Shown here in pieces: positions 7,457 to 16,728 of a stretch of DNA of 64,000 nt. A program made the position numbers and the translations under genes. The stretch comes from Pseudomonas fluorescens HK44. GTDB lineage: Bacteria > Pseudomonadota > Gammaproteobacteria > Pseudomonadales > Pseudomonadaceae. Where the stretch lies: the NCBI RefSeq assembly GCF_000217955.3, contig NZ_AFOY02000019.1:496001-560000 (forward strand). The letters run 5' to 3'. The notes under the pieces were generated by a model. The model was not told the origin of the DNA. It did not search any database and was given only the letters and a program-made list of their open reading frames with translations. Every line of letters begins with the position of its first letter. Positions within the stretch are counted from its first letter, which is position 1.

Positions 7457-7512
7457 ATCGCGGGCAAGCCTTGCTCAGGTTCGCGTGTTGTCTGAGCAAG
7501 GCTGCCCGCGAT
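7457..7512. repeat. REP pair (REPIN), GCGGGCAAGCC family
   Basis: ATCGCGGGCAAGCCTTGCTCA and its near-complement TGAGCAAGGCTGCCCGCGAT face each other across a short spacer between the GST and exonuclease genes. The same family occurs at 40556-40645 and 61315-61404. Confidence 0.75.
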
Positions 7513-7536
7513 GACGTCAGAACAGGCGCTGAACAC

Positions 7537-8244
7537 CTAGAAGGAATGGCTTTGCTGCCGACGTTTCCACTGGCTCAACCGCTGTTGCAGATTCAGTGGG
7601 CTGTGAATCTGCTGCATTCGCGCGCGGTTGAACAGGATCAACACCAATTCAGCCGTGGCCATGGCGTCGGCGCTGGCGTTATGGCGCTCGAAGACTTGCA
7701 GCTTGAACCAGTTGATCCAGTCGTCCAGTCCGGCTTCGCGGATGTTCGCCTGTGGGCACAGCAGTGGCGCCATGTCGGCCACATCAAGGAAAGGATGCTG
7801 CAAGCGATAACCCAGGCTGTCCTTCAGGGCGCGACCGAGCATGTGTTGGTCGAACGGGGCATGAAACGCCAGCAACGGACTGTCACCGACGAACTCCATG
7901 AAATCCAGCAACGCGTCCCGCGGATCACTGCCAGCGGCAATCGCGCTTGGGCCCAGGCCATGAAGCAACACGCTAGGCCCGAGTTTATGGTTGCCGCGCT
8001 GCAAGGTTTGCTCGAACTGCTGACTGAAATCGATCGCGCCATCTTCGATCACCACGGCACCGATCGACAGCACCACGTCCTTGTTCAGGTTCAGCCCGGT
8101 GGTTTCCAGGTCGACCACCACCCAGCGTTGCTCGCGCAGGCTGCATTCGCCCAGCGTCGGGGCGCTTGGCAGTTGGTCCAGGCGTTGTTGCTGCGCGACC
8201 GTCAATGTCAGCGCTGCGGGGCGCAGCCAGGAAAACAGCTTCAT
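7537..8244 (-). CDS. DnaQ-like 3'-5' exonuclease
   Basis: The product has 235 residues with the DEDDh exonuclease signature: Exo I DLETTG (45-50), Exo II in the AFHAPFDQHML segment and Exo III HNASADAMATAEL. It resembles the stand-alone epsilon-like exonucleases of the PolC/DnaQ group rather than the replicative subunit. Its ATG overlaps the stop codon of the preceding cNMP/CBS gene (8241-8244), so the two form an operon. Pairing of such an exonuclease with a DUF294 protein is common in gammaproteobacteria, often near acetate-uptake genes; the functional link is unclear. Confidence 0.85.
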   Translation of the reverse strand: MKLFSWLRPAALTLTVAQQQRLDQLPSAPTLGECSLREQRWVVVDLETTGLNLNKDVVLSIGAVVIEDGAIDFSQQFEQTLQRGNHKLGPSVLLHGLGPSAIAAGSDPRDALLDFMEFVGDSPLLAFHAPFDQHMLGRALKDSLGYRLQHPFLDVADMAPLLCPQANIREAGLDDWINWFKLQVFERHNASADAMATAELVLILFNRARMQQIHSPLNLQQRLSQWKRRQQSHSF

Positions 8245-10175
8245 AGCTGATACCGCAGGGTCAGGCTGCTTTGCAGGCGTTGAGCCTGGCGCAGGGACTC
8301 ACGCAGGATTCGCCGGTCCAGCTGATTCAGGCTGTCCGGATCGACCCGATTGGAATAGGGCAAGTTCTCACGGGTCTGTCGCTGATGCTGCTGCATGCGG
8401 GTTTGCTGGATGAAGTGATAGGCCTCTTCATAGGCCGCACCGTCCAGCGGGTCGATGATTTCTTTGGCCACCAGTTGACGAAAGCGCTCCAGCGTATTGT
8501 TGACCCCAATGCCATGGGCCAGCGCCAAAAGCCGGGCACCGTCGACAAACGGGGTCAGCCCTTGGACTTTCAGGTCGAGAGTGGCTTTTTCACCGTTCTT
8601 TTTCTCCAGCACGAACTCGCGGAAACGCCCAACAGGTGGGCGTTGGCGTAGGGCATTTTCGGCCAGCATGCGCTGGAACAGCCGATTGTCTGCCACCTGA
8701 TCGAGAATCGCGCGGCGCAATTGCTCGCAGCCTTGTTCATCGCCCCAGACCACCCGCAGGTCGAAGTAAATACTCGACCCGAGCAAATTTTCGGGCGTTG
8801 CTTCGCGGATAAACGCCGCGAAACGCCGCGCCCATTCGGCGCGGGACAAACACAGCTCCGGATTGCCAGCCATGATAGTGCCCTTGCACAGCGTAAAGCC
8901 GCAGAGCGCCAGGCTCTGATTGATCTGCTGGGCGATCGGCAACAACTTGCTGCGAATCTCGGCCGCCTGCACCGCATCGCGCGCCTCGAAGAGAATGCCG
9001 TTGTCCTGATCGGTGTGCAGTGTCTGCTCGCGGCGGCCTTCGCTGCCGAAGCACAGCCAGCTGAACGGTATGCCGGGATCGCCTTTATCGGCCAGCGTCA
9101 GCTCGATGACCCGGCACACGGTGTGATCGTTGAGCAAGGTGATGATGTGGGTGATTTGGGTCGAGGACGCGCCGTGGGCGAGCATGCGCTCGACCAGTTG
9201 GCCGATTTCACCGCGTATCGCCACCAGGTTTTCCACCCGTGGCGCGCTGCGAATGGTGCGTGCCAAGTGCACCAGATCGACGCGTTGCAGGGAAAACAGG
9301 TCGCGTTCCGAGACCACGCCGCACAAGCGTTGGTCTTTCACCAGGCAGACATGGGCGATGTGCCGCTCGGTCATGGCAATGGCTGCATCGAACGCGCTGT
9401 GGTCCGGCGTCAGGAAGAACGGCGCGTGGATCATGTGCCGATCGATGGGCTGATTGAAGTCACTGGTGCCATCGGCGACCACCTGACGCAAGTCGCGCAG
9501 GGTGAAAATCCCCAGCGGGGCTTTCTGCTCATCGACCACCACAATGCTGCCGACCTGTTGCTCGTGCATCAGGGTCACGGCTTCACGCAGTGGAGTCGTA
9601 GGGCTACAGGTTACGGGATGACGCATGGCCAATTCGCCGAGGCGGGTATTGAGCGAGTACTGGGTGCCGAGGGTTTCCACGGCTTTTTGCTGGACTTGCT
9701 GGTTGACCTGATCGAGCAGACTGCTGACGCCGCGTAGGGCAAAGTCGCGAAACGTACTGGAAATGGCGAACAGCTTGATGAAGGCTTGCTTGTTCAGCTG
9801 TAGGCAAAAGGTGTCTTCGGCAGCCAGGTGTTCGGTGCGGGTCGCGCGCTCACCCAACAGTGCGGCGAGGGGGAAACACTCGCCGGTGGTGATTTCGAAG
9901 GTGGTCTCGGTGCCACCCTTGGTCGTATGCGGACGTTCGCCGACCACCCGGCCTTGTTTGACGATGTAAAAATGCTCAACCGGTCCGTCCGCAGGCTTGA
10001 TGATGCTGTCGCCCGGGCCGTAGAAGCGCAGTTGGCATTGTTCGACCAGGTAGGCCAGGTGCGCGTGTTCCATCTGATTGAACGGCGGGAAACGCTGAAG
10101 GAACTGCAAGGTGCCCTGGATGTTCTGCAACACCGCTGTTTTCCCTGCCTGGGTGAAGGCGTCCGCTTTACTCAT
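8241..10175 (-). CDS. Cyclic-nucleotide-binding / CBS / DUF294 nucleotidyltransferase-like protein
   Basis: The product has 644 residues from the ATG at 10175 (MSKADAFTQ); another ATG two codons earlier is possible. Domains in order: a cNMP-binding domain (about 20-135, FYGPGDSIIKPADG), a CBS pair (about 165-285), a DUF294 nucleotidyltransferase-like domain (GSEGRREQTLHTDQDNG) and DUF294_C. The GS...DxD pattern of the transferase active site is retained. Such proteins are thought to join nucleotide sensing to transfer of a nucleotidyl group. It is cytoplasmic and co-transcribed with the exonuclease gene. Confidence 0.85.
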   Translation of the reverse strand: MSKADAFTQAGKTAVLQNIQGTLQFLQRFPPFNQMEHAHLAYLVEQCQLRFYGPGDSIIKPADGPVEHFYIVKQGRVVGERPHTTKGGTETTFEITTGECFPLAALLGERATRTEHLAAEDTFCLQLNKQAFIKLFAISSTFRDFALRGVSSLLDQVNQQVQQKAVETLGTQYSLNTRLGELAMRHPVTCSPTTPLREAVTLMHEQQVGSIVVVDEQKAPLGIFTLRDLRQVVADGTSDFNQPIDRHMIHAPFFLTPDHSAFDAAIAMTERHIAHVCLVKDQRLCGVVSERDLFSLQRVDLVHLARTIRSAPRVENLVAIRGEIGQLVERMLAHGASSTQITHIITLLNDHTVCRVIELTLADKGDPGIPFSWLCFGSEGRREQTLHTDQDNGILFEARDAVQAAEIRSKLLPIAQQINQSLALCGFTLCKGTIMAGNPELCLSRAEWARRFAAFIREATPENLLGSSIYFDLRVVWGDEQGCEQLRRAILDQVADNRLFQRMLAENALRQRPPVGRFREFVLEKKNGEKATLDLKVQGLTPFVDGARLLALAHGIGVNNTLERFRQLVAKEIIDPLDGAAYEEAYHFIQQTRMQQHQRQTRENLPYSNRVDPDSLNQLDRRILRESLRQAQRLQSSLTLRYQL

Positions 10176-10433
10176 AACCATTACCGCAGTCTTTTTCGAT
10201 TTGTTGTTGTCGGAGTGACTGCTATGGTCGACCCCTGCGTGAAGAGTGCCCATTGGACGTAAGTCTAGGTCGCGGTGCAGGAAGCGAGATTTCGGAAATA
10301 CCCTACGCTATTAATGCGCAAAACCGCTGGTTAGCCCACTTGGAAAACTATTCGGCGAAGCGCACATTTAGGTTCTGCTTAGCGATGTCCGACTATGGTG
10401 CTAGGGGATTAATCTGAACATGTAGAGAGATTT

Positions 10434-10880
10434 ATGTCCGACCACGATATTTTGAGTGATGCCGAGCGTGAAGCGCTGAGTGCAGTCATGCACGAACCGG
10501 ATTTGCCAGCACAGCGTGTGCTGATCGTCGATGATGACAAGGACACGCGGGAGCTGCTTTCGGAGATTCTTGCTCTGGACGGCATCCGGTGCATGACGGC
10601 AGCCAGTGGCGAAAGCGCTCTCAAACTGTTGAATTCGAACAAGTCGATCGGTTTGCTCATCACGGATTTGCGGATGCGTCACATCGATGGTCTGGAGCTA
10701 GTCCGCGAAGTGCGTGAGTCGGAACGGGCGGCATTGCCGATTATCATCGTTTCCGGTGACGCCCAGGCCCGAGATGTCATTGATGCCATGCACTTGAGCG
10801 TGGTGGATTTTCTGCTCAAGCCCATCGATAGCAAAGAGCTGTTGGCACTGGTCAAGCATCAACTGGGGACGATCTTTTGA
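10434..10880 (+). CDS. Single-domain response regulator (receiver)
   Basis: The product has 148 residues: a short N-terminal extension and one receiver domain. The acidic pocket is DDD (33-35), the phosphoacceptor is D78 (LLITDLRM), the switch Ser is in VSGDA and the conserved Lys is K129 (LLKPID). There is no output domain, so it acts through a protein partner or as a phosphate shuttle. GAGAGATTT precedes the ATG. No kinase gene is adjacent. A strong terminator follows. Confidence 0.88.
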   Translation: MSDHDILSDAEREALSAVMHEPDLPAQRVLIVDDDKDTRELLSEILALDGIRCMTAASGESALKLLNSNKSIGLLITDLRMRHIDGLELVREVRESERAALPIIIVSGDAQARDVIDAMHLSVVDFLLKPIDSKELLALVKHQLGTIF

Positions 10881-10887
10881 TCAACAA

Positions 10888-10919
10888 AAAAAGCCCTGAT
10901 CTCTCGATCAGGGCTTTTT
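10888..10919. terminator. Bidirectional rho-independent terminator
   Basis: AAAAAGCCCTGATC and GATCAGGGCTTTTT form a 14-bp stem with loop TCTC between the convergent receiver gene and glcB. T-tracts on both strands let it serve both genes. Confidence 0.92.
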
Positions 10920-10937
10920 CATGTCGCTAACGCTTAT

Positions 10938-13115
10938 TCACAGGCCATTGGCAGCCTTGAACTCGCGGCGACGACGGTGCAGCACCGGCTCGGTGTAGCC
11001 GTTTGGCTGTTTGGTACCTTCGATCACCAGTTCGACCGCTGCCTGGAAGGCAATGTTGCTGTCGAAGTTCGGCGCCAGCGGGCGGTACAGCGGGTCGTTG
11101 GCATTCTGGCGGTCAACCACCGGCGCCATGCGCTTGAGAGTTTCCAGCACCTGAGCTTGGCTGACAATGCCATGGCGCAGCCAGTTGGCGATGTGCTGGC
11201 TGGAGATACGCAGCGTCGCACGGTCTTCCATCAGGCCGACGTCGTTGATGTCCGGCACTTTCGAACAGCCCACGCCCTGGTCGATCCAGCGCACCACATA
11301 ACCGAGGATGCCCTGGGCGTTGTTGTTCAGTTCGTTCTGGATCTGTTCTGCTGTCCAGTTGGGGTTGTGTGCCAACGGGATAGTCAGGATATCGTCGACT
11401 GACGTGCGTGCGCGTTTGGCCAGTTCGGCCTGACGGGCGAACACGTCAACCTTGTGGTAATGCAACGCGTGCAATGCAGCGGCGGTCGGCGAAGGCACCC
11501 AGGCAGTGTTGGCGCCGGCCAGCGGGTGAGCGATTTTCTGCTCGAGCATGGCGGCCATCAGGTCGGGCATGGCCCACATGCCTTTACCGATTTGCGCGCG
11601 ACCTTGCAGGCCGGTGCTCAAACCGATGTCGACGTTCCAGTTTTCGTAGGCGCCGATCCACTTTTCAGCCTTCATGTCGGCTTTGCGCACCATCGCGCCA
11701 GCTTCCATGGACGTGTGGATTTCATCGCCGGTACGGTCGAGGAAGCCGGTGTTGATGAAGACCACGCGCTCGCTGGCAGCCTTGATACAGGCCTTGAGGT
11801 TGATCGTGGTACGCCGCTCTTCGTCCATGATGCCGACTTTGAGGGTGTTGCGCGGCAACTCGAGCACGTCTTCGATGCGTCCGAACAGTTCGTTGGTGAA
11901 CGCCGCTTCTTCCGGGCCGTGCATTTTCGGTTTGACGATGTAGACCGAACCGGTACGGCTGTTCTTGCGGGTGGTGTTGCCGTTGAGGCTGTGCAGCGCC
12001 GCGAGGTTGGTGACCAGGCCGTCGAGGATACCTTCCGGAACTTCGTTGCCGTTCTTGTCGAGGATCGCGTCGATGGTCATCAAGTGGCCCACATTGCGCA
12101 CGAACAACAGCGAGCGGCCGTGCAGGCTCAGTTCGCTACCGTCTGGGGCGGTGTAGGTGCGGTCGGCGTTCATGGTGCGGGTAAAGGTCTTGCCACCCTT
12201 GACGACTTCTTCCGACAGATCGCCTTTCATCAGGCCGAGCCAGTTGCGGTAGATCACCACTTTGTCATCGGCATCGACGGCGGCCACGGAGTCTTCGCAG
12301 TCCATGATGGTGGTCAGCGCGGCTTCCATCAGGATGTCTTTGACGCCGGCGGCGTCGGTCTGGCCGACCGGTGTGCTGGCGTCGATCTGGATTTCGAAAT
12401 GCAGGCCGTTGTTTTTCAGCAGGATCGCGGTCGGCGCCGCCGCATCGCCGTGAAAGCCGATCAGCTGTGCGTCGTTGCGCAGGCCAGTGTTGCTGCCGCC
12501 TTTAAGTGCGACCACCAGTTTACGGTCAACGATCTTGTAGCCGGTGGAATCGACGTGAGAGCCGGCAGCCAATGGCGCGGCTTCGTCGAGGAAGGCGCGG
12601 GCGAAGGCGATGACCTTGTCGCCGCGAACCTTGTTGTAGCCTTTGCCTTTTTCCGCGCCGCAGGCGGAGCTGATGGCGTCAGTGCCATACAGCGCGTCGT
12701 ACAACGAACCCCAGCGGGCGTTCGAAGCGTTGAGGGCGAAGCGGGCGTTCATGACCGGAACCACCAGCTGTGGGCCGGCCATACGGGCGATTTCGTCGTC
12801 GACGTTTTGCGTCGTTGCCTGGAAATCGGCCGCTTCTGGCAGCAGATAACCGATGTCTTGCAGGAAGGCTTTGTAGGCCACAGCGTCATGTGCAAGACCA
12901 GCACGGGACTGGTGCCAGGCATCGATTTTCGCCTGGAGGTCGTCGCGTTTGGCGAGTAGGGCTTTGTTCTTCGGCGCCAGGTCGTGGATGACCTTGTCGG
13001 CACCGGCCCAGAACTTGTCGGCGGTGAGGCCGGTACCGGGAATGGCTTCGTTGTTCACGAAGTCGAACAGGACTTTGGCGACCTGCAGGCCACCGACTTG
13101 AACGTGTTCAGTCAT
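10938..13115 (-). CDS. glcB: Malate synthase G
   Basis: The product has 725 residues, the usual length of isoform G. It condenses glyoxylate with acetyl-CoA to malate in the glyoxylate shunt and glycolate use. Recognisable stretches are [17 protein letters not shown] and [16 protein letters not shown], with the long insert typical of MSG rather than MSA. The ATG at 13115 ([10 protein letters not shown]) has GAGG six bases upstream. It is a single-gene unit ending at the shared terminator. Confidence 0.95.
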   Translation of the reverse strand: MTEHVQVGGLQVAKVLFDFVNNEAIPGTGLTADKFWAGADKVIHDLAPKNKALLAKRDDLQAKIDAWHQSRAGLAHDAVAYKAFLQDIGYLLPEAADFQATTQNVDDEIARMAGPQLVVPVMNARFALNASNARWGSLYDALYGTDAISSACGAEKGKGYNKVRGDKVIAFARAFLDEAAPLAAGSHVDSTGYKIVDRKLVVALKGGSNTGLRNDAQLIGFHGDAAAPTAILLKNNGLHFEIQIDASTPVGQTDAAGVKDILMEAALTTIMDCEDSVAAVDADDKVVIYRNWLGLMKGDLSEEVVKGGKTFTRTMNADRTYTAPDGSELSLHGRSLLFVRNVGHLMTIDAILDKNGNEVPEGILDGLVTNLAALHSLNGNTTRKNSRTGSVYIVKPKMHGPEEAAFTNELFGRIEDVLELPRNTLKVGIMDEERRTTINLKACIKAASERVVFINTGFLDRTGDEIHTSMEAGAMVRKADMKAEKWIGAYENWNVDIGLSTGLQGRAQIGKGMWAMPDLMAAMLEQKIAHPLAGANTAWVPSPTAAALHALHYHKVDVFARQAELAKRARTSVDDILTIPLAHNPNWTAEQIQNELNNNAQGILGYVVRWIDQGVGCSKVPDINDVGLMEDRATLRISSQHIANWLRHGIVSQAQVLETLKRMAPVVDRQNANDPLYRPLAPNFDSNIAFQAAVELVIEGTKQPNGYTEPVLHRRRREFKAANGL

Positions 13116-13589
13116 TGCTTGCCTCACTCTGCTCAGCTATTTCGCTTTTCAGCTCTTCAATTTGACAATGAAGCCTCTGGCCATTTAAACCACAAACCCC
13201 TCTACCAGTACATGCCATTGCTGGCGGCTGGGTGGTTCCAATCAACGGCATAACGCCGTTCTGACAGGGCTTTGAGGGTTGCGATGGCGCCTGGGCAGAC
13301 ATCGATCCAACGTTATGTAGTGCGCGCTGCGGCATACTACATGATGAATTGCGGTTGTGAAAATTAGACTAATTACGTCGTTTAGCGACCCGGCCAGGCA
13401 GTCCGGTCACGCCGGGGGACAGGATGTTCTCAAAAAACTATTGGATTGTTCCAGATAAATCTAAAAACTTGTACACATAATATTGAATTCACTGCTATGG
13501 AGCTTTGATTTTTTTGCTGCCGCGCTGAATTGGCCTCCTTGCCTATACTTGCCTTTCTATAACAAAAGTCATGACAAGAGGGCTGTGCC
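13116..13589. other. Intergenic region between glcB and gcvR
   Basis: This 474-bp divergent region must hold the promoters of both genes. The half nearest gcvR is AT-rich (about 13340-13560), unlike its surroundings. I see no convincing gene, no clear sigma54 site and no terminator-bounded sRNA. Confidence 0.5.
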
Positions 13590-14108
13590 ATGGATCACCT
13601 CGTACTCACCGTATTCGCCCCGGACAAGCCCGGCCAGGTCGAGCGCATCGCCCAATGCATTGCCGAGCATGGTGGTAACTGGCTGGAGAGCCGCATGTCT
13701 CGGATGGCCGGGCAGTTTGCCGGGATCCTTCGGGTTGGCGTGCCAGCCGAGGGCTATGACGAACTGGTCGATGCACTTCAGGCGTTGTCCGCTCAAGGGA
13801 TTCGGGTGCTGATCGCCGAAAGCAGTATCGAGCAATCCTGCACCTGGAAGCCGATTGCCATGGAGCTGGTCGGAAACGACCGGCCGGGAATAGTCCGGGA
13901 CATCACGCGTTTGCTGAGTGAGCAGGGGGTCAACCTTGAACGCCTGGTAACCGACGTACGTCCGGCGCCGATGAGCAGCGAGCCACTGTTCCACGCCGAA
14001 GCGATTCTTGCGGTGCCGTTGACCCTTTCACTGGACGTGCTGCAGTCGCGGCTGGAGACCCTGGCCGATGATTTGATGGTGGAGTTGGTGCTGCGCAGCG
14101 AGCCGTAA
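13590..14108 (+). CDS. gcvR: Glycine cleavage system regulator GcvR-like, tandem ACT domains
   Basis: The product has 172 residues made of two ACT domains (about 3-80 and 90-168), each with the start typical of the fold (TVFAPDKPGQVERIAQCIAE and ELVGNDRPGIVRDITRLLSE). In E. coli GcvR binds GcvA and represses the glycine cleavage operon when glycine is low. Nearness to malate synthase fits glycine/glyoxylate metabolism. GcvA is not in the window, so the role is by family only. Confidence 0.82.
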   Translation: MDHLVLTVFAPDKPGQVERIAQCIAEHGGNWLESRMSRMAGQFAGILRVGVPAEGYDELVDALQALSAQGIRVLIAESSIEQSCTWKPIAMELVGNDRPGIVRDITRLLSEQGVNLERLVTDVRPAPMSSEPLFHAEAILAVPLTLSLDVLQSRLETLADDLMVELVLRSEP

Positions 14109-14113
14109 ACGGG

Positions 14114-14260
14114 TTATCCAAGTAAAGCGTGCACCTGCCTGTGGATAACCTGTAGAGATACGTCGCCAGCCCCCGCGGGCCGGGGCTCATCAGGGATTGA
14201 TCAAAAAACCAGCAGTTTCAAGGGCTTGTGCACAAACGGCGGGGATCACGCTGTGGATAA
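14114..14260. promoter_or_regulatory. Cluster of DnaA-box-like sites
   Basis: Two perfect TGTGGATAA (complement TTATCCACA) lie at 14140-14148 and 14252-14260. There is also a near match TTATCCAAG at 14114-14122 and a palindrome TTGTGCACAA at 14226-14235 that differs from the box by one base on each strand. All lie within 147 bp of non-coding DNA between gcvR and rarD. This could titrate DnaA or regulate a neighbour. It is not near dnaA/dnaN in this window. Confidence 0.45.
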
Positions 14261-14278
14261 CCTTGGGAAGGATGCTTG

Positions 14279-14301
14279 CAGGCCACGTCAACCGTGGCCT
14301 G
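14279..14301 (-). terminator. Hairpin downstream of rarD
   Basis: CAGGCCACG and CGTGGCCTG form a 9-bp stem with a 5-nt loop, about 20 bp past the rarD stop. On the minus strand no U-run follows directly. On the plus strand TTTTTT occurs about 15 nt later, so it could also serve gcvR. Confidence 0.5.
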
Positions 14302-14323
14302 TAAGGTGTTGTGCGTTTTTTGA

Positions 14324-15211
14324 TCAGCGGCGCCGACGCAAACTCATCCAGGCGTCGACGCTGTAAACCGCCAGACCTGCCCAGATAAACATGAAGGCCA
14401 CCAGCGTGGTGGACGACAGGTGCTCGCCGAACAGCAGTACGGCTTGCAGCAGCACCAGCGTCGGCGCCAGGTATTGCAGGAAGCCGAGAGTGGTGTAGGG
14501 CAGATGCCGTGCCGCAGCGTTGAAGCAAACCAGCGGCACCAGCGTTACCGGACCGGCGGCGACCAGCCACCAGGCTTCAGACGTACTCCAGAACGCCGCT
14601 TGTGCGCTGCTCGCTGTGGGGTTGAAGAGCAGCCAGGCAAGGGCAATCGGCACCAGCATCCAGGTTTCCACCACCAGCCCGGGCAATGCTTTGACCGGAG
14701 CCTGTTTACGGATCAATCCATAGAAGCCAAATGTCAGCGCCAATACCAGCGACACCCACGGCAGGCTGCCGACTTGCCAGACCTGCTGCGCGACGCCAAC
14801 GGTGGCCAGCCCGACAGCGACCCACTGCAGGCGTCTCAAGCGTTCGCCAAGGATCAACATGCCCAGCAGCACGTTCACCAGCGGGTTGATGTAGTAACCG
14901 AGGCTGGCCTCAAGCATACGTCCGTTGTTCACCGACCAGACGTAGGTCAGCCAGTTGGCTGCAATCAATGTGCCGCTCAGTGCGAGGACTGCCAGCCGCC
15001 GTGGGTTCTCGCGCAGTTCACGCCACCAGCCCGGGTGCTTCCAGACCATCAGCAGCAAGGCGCCGAACAGCGCCGACCAGAGTACCCGGTGGATGATGAT
15101 TTCCACGGCAGGTACGTCGGCGATGGCTTTGAAGTAGAGCGGGAACAATCCCCAGATGATGTAGGCACTCAGGCCCAATAGGTACCCGCGACGCGGGTTG
15201 GCGGCTTGCAT
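14324..15211 (-). CDS. rarD: EamA/RarD family inner-membrane transporter
   Basis: The product has 295 residues with about ten membrane segments and the two EamA halves. The N-terminal RGYLLGLSAYIIWGLFPLYF and the following HRVLWSALFG are characteristic of RarD (chloramphenicol-sensitive protein subgroup). The substrate is not established in the family. The C-terminus ends in a basic RRRR tail. It is transcribed alone, opposite gcvR. Confidence 0.88.
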   Translation of the reverse strand: MQAANPRRGYLLGLSAYIIWGLFPLYFKAIADVPAVEIIIHRVLWSALFGALLLMVWKHPGWWRELRENPRRLAVLALSGTLIAANWLTYVWSVNNGRMLEASLGYYINPLVNVLLGMLILGERLRRLQWVAVGLATVGVAQQVWQVGSLPWVSLVLALTFGFYGLIRKQAPVKALPGLVVETWMLVPIALAWLLFNPTASSAQAAFWSTSEAWWLVAAGPVTLVPLVCFNAAARHLPYTTLGFLQYLAPTLVLLQAVLLFGEHLSSTTLVAFMFIWAGLAVYSVDAWMSLRRRR

Positions 15212-15312
15212 GCAGAATCCTTGCTTAGGCAGCTAACAAAGGGGGGATTGTAAGGAGATTTTTCAGCGGATGTCGTATCTGAATGGGTAGAGCATTTGTG
15301 AACACCAAATCC

Positions 15313-15350
15313 TGTGGGAGCGAGCCGCCCGGAGCCGGCTCGCTCCCACA
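15313..15350. repeat. REP hairpin, TGTGGGAGCGAGCC family
   Basis: TGTGGGAGCGAGCC (15313-15326) and GGCTCGCTCCCACA (15337-15350) make a perfect 14-bp stem just downstream of the srkA stop. It probably protects the mRNA 3' end. Relatives lie at 16447, 17846 and 22641. Confidence 0.85.
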
Positions 15351-15366
15351 AGGGGACAGTGGTGAA

Positions 15367-16341
15367 TCAAAAGAGCTTCAACGGTTCTTCGTTGAGCGCC
15401 GCCAGTTGTTCACGCAATGCCAGCACCTGGTCGCCCCAATAACGTTCGGTGCCAAACCACGGAAAGCTGTGGGGAAACGCCGGGTCATCCCAACGACGGG
15501 CCAGCCACGCGCTGTAGTGCATCAGGCGCAGGGCACGCAGTGGCTCGATCAGCGCCAATTCACGCGGGTTGAAGTCGTGGAACTCACTGTAGCCGTCCAT
15601 CAGTTCCGACAATTGGCCAAGACATTCCTGACGATCACCGGCGAGCATCATCCACAGGTCCTGCACCGCTGGCCCCATGCGACAGTCGTCGAGGTCGACG
15701 ATGTGGAACATCTCGTCACGGCACATCATGTTGCCGGGGTGGCAATCACCGTGCATGCGGATGTTCTGGTGCGGCGTGTCTTTGTAGACTTCTTCCACGC
15801 GCTTGAGCAGGTCGCGGGCGACCGACTCGTAGGCGGGCAGCAAACTGCGCGGTATGAAGTTGCCTTCAAGCAAGGTGGTCAGAGAATCATGGCCGAAGTT
15901 TTTGACGCCCAGCGCTTCGCGGTGTTCGAAGGGGCGGGTGGCACCCACTGCGTGCAAGCGACCAAGCAATTGCCCCAAACGGTAGAGCTGATCGAGATTG
16001 CCCGGCTCTGGCGCACGGCCGCCTCGGCGCGGGAACAGGGTGAAGCGGAAACCGGCGTGTTCGTGCAGGCTTTCACCGTTGTGAATCAACGGCGCAACCA
16101 CTGGCACCTCGCACTCGGCGAGTTCGAAGGTGAAGCGGTGCTCTTCAAGAATGGCGGCGTTGGTCCAGCGTTGCGGACGGTAGAACTTGGCTATCAGTGG
16201 CTCGCCATCTTCAATGCCAACCTGATAGACACGGTTTTCATAGCTGTTGAGCGCAAGGACACGGGCGTCGCTGAGAAAGCCGATGCTTTCTACGGCGTCG
16301 AGCACCAGATCGGGGGTAAGTGTTTCAAACGGGTGAGACAT
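15367..16341 (-). CDS. srkA: Stress response kinase A (RdoA/YihE)
   Basis: The product has 324 residues from the ATG at 16341 (MSHPFETL), which has AGGAG six bases upstream. It is a Ser/Thr kinase of the aminoglycoside-phosphotransferase fold: HGDCHPGNM supplies the catalytic Asp and Asn, and IVDLDDC the metal-binding Asp. E. coli SrkA limits MazF-dependent death under stress. The kinase substrate is unknown. The longer upstream frame runs through a REP element and is not coding. Confidence 0.9.
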   Translation of the reverse strand: MSHPFETLTPDLVLDAVESIGFLSDARVLALNSYENRVYQVGIEDGEPLIAKFYRPQRWTNAAILEEHRFTFELAECEVPVVAPLIHNGESLHEHAGFRFTLFPRRGGRAPEPGNLDQLYRLGQLLGRLHAVGATRPFEHREALGVKNFGHDSLTTLLEGNFIPRSLLPAYESVARDLLKRVEEVYKDTPHQNIRMHGDCHPGNMMCRDEMFHIVDLDDCRMGPAVQDLWMMLAGDRQECLGQLSELMDGYSEFHDFNPRELALIEPLRALRLMHYSAWLARRWDDPAFPHSFPWFGTERYWGDQVLALREQLAALNEEPLKLF

Positions 16342-16446
16342 GCTGACTCCTGCGCGCAGCAGGCTGCCGCGTCCGGCCAAACATGGTAGCGCAGAAGGGA
16401 CGTCTTTAGTGGTTGGGCTTGAGATGAGTGTTGATCTTGCTGACGC

Positions 16447-16471
16447 CATCGCGAGCAGGCTCGCTCCCACA
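16447..16471. repeat. Single REP half-site
   Basis: CATCGCGAGCAGGCTCGCTCCCACA is one arm of the same REP family as 15313-15350. It lies in the 387-bp gap between srkA and the IS110 remnant, in which I see no gene. Confidence 0.7.
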
Positions 16472-16728
16472 TCTATGGTTACCCCCTTTTCTGCAATACT
16501 GTTTTTGATGCGTGTTTGGCTTGCTTTCATCTATCCGGCGTCTGTGTGGGGGTGGCAACCCGCGCCTCGATGAGAATCGATGCCCGACGATCCTAATTAT
16601 TCGAACGGCCCTTTCAGCGTGGTGGGAGCTCAGGGTTGTCGTCAGGCCGGTTGGCCGTTCACGGTCATCAGTTATCCAGCATCGCAAAACCAGGTGGTGG
16701 TGCTCGGGTGACAAGCAGGGTCAGGCGT

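Noticed and set aside
11454-12959. Long plus-strand frame opposite glcB (501 codons)
   Set aside because: It is the antisense of a certain gene, without recognisable domains or ribosome site.
13340-13589. sRNA or riboswitch before gcvR
   Set aside because: The stretch is AT-rich but has no terminator-like hairpin, no ordered stems and no match to the glycine riboswitch.
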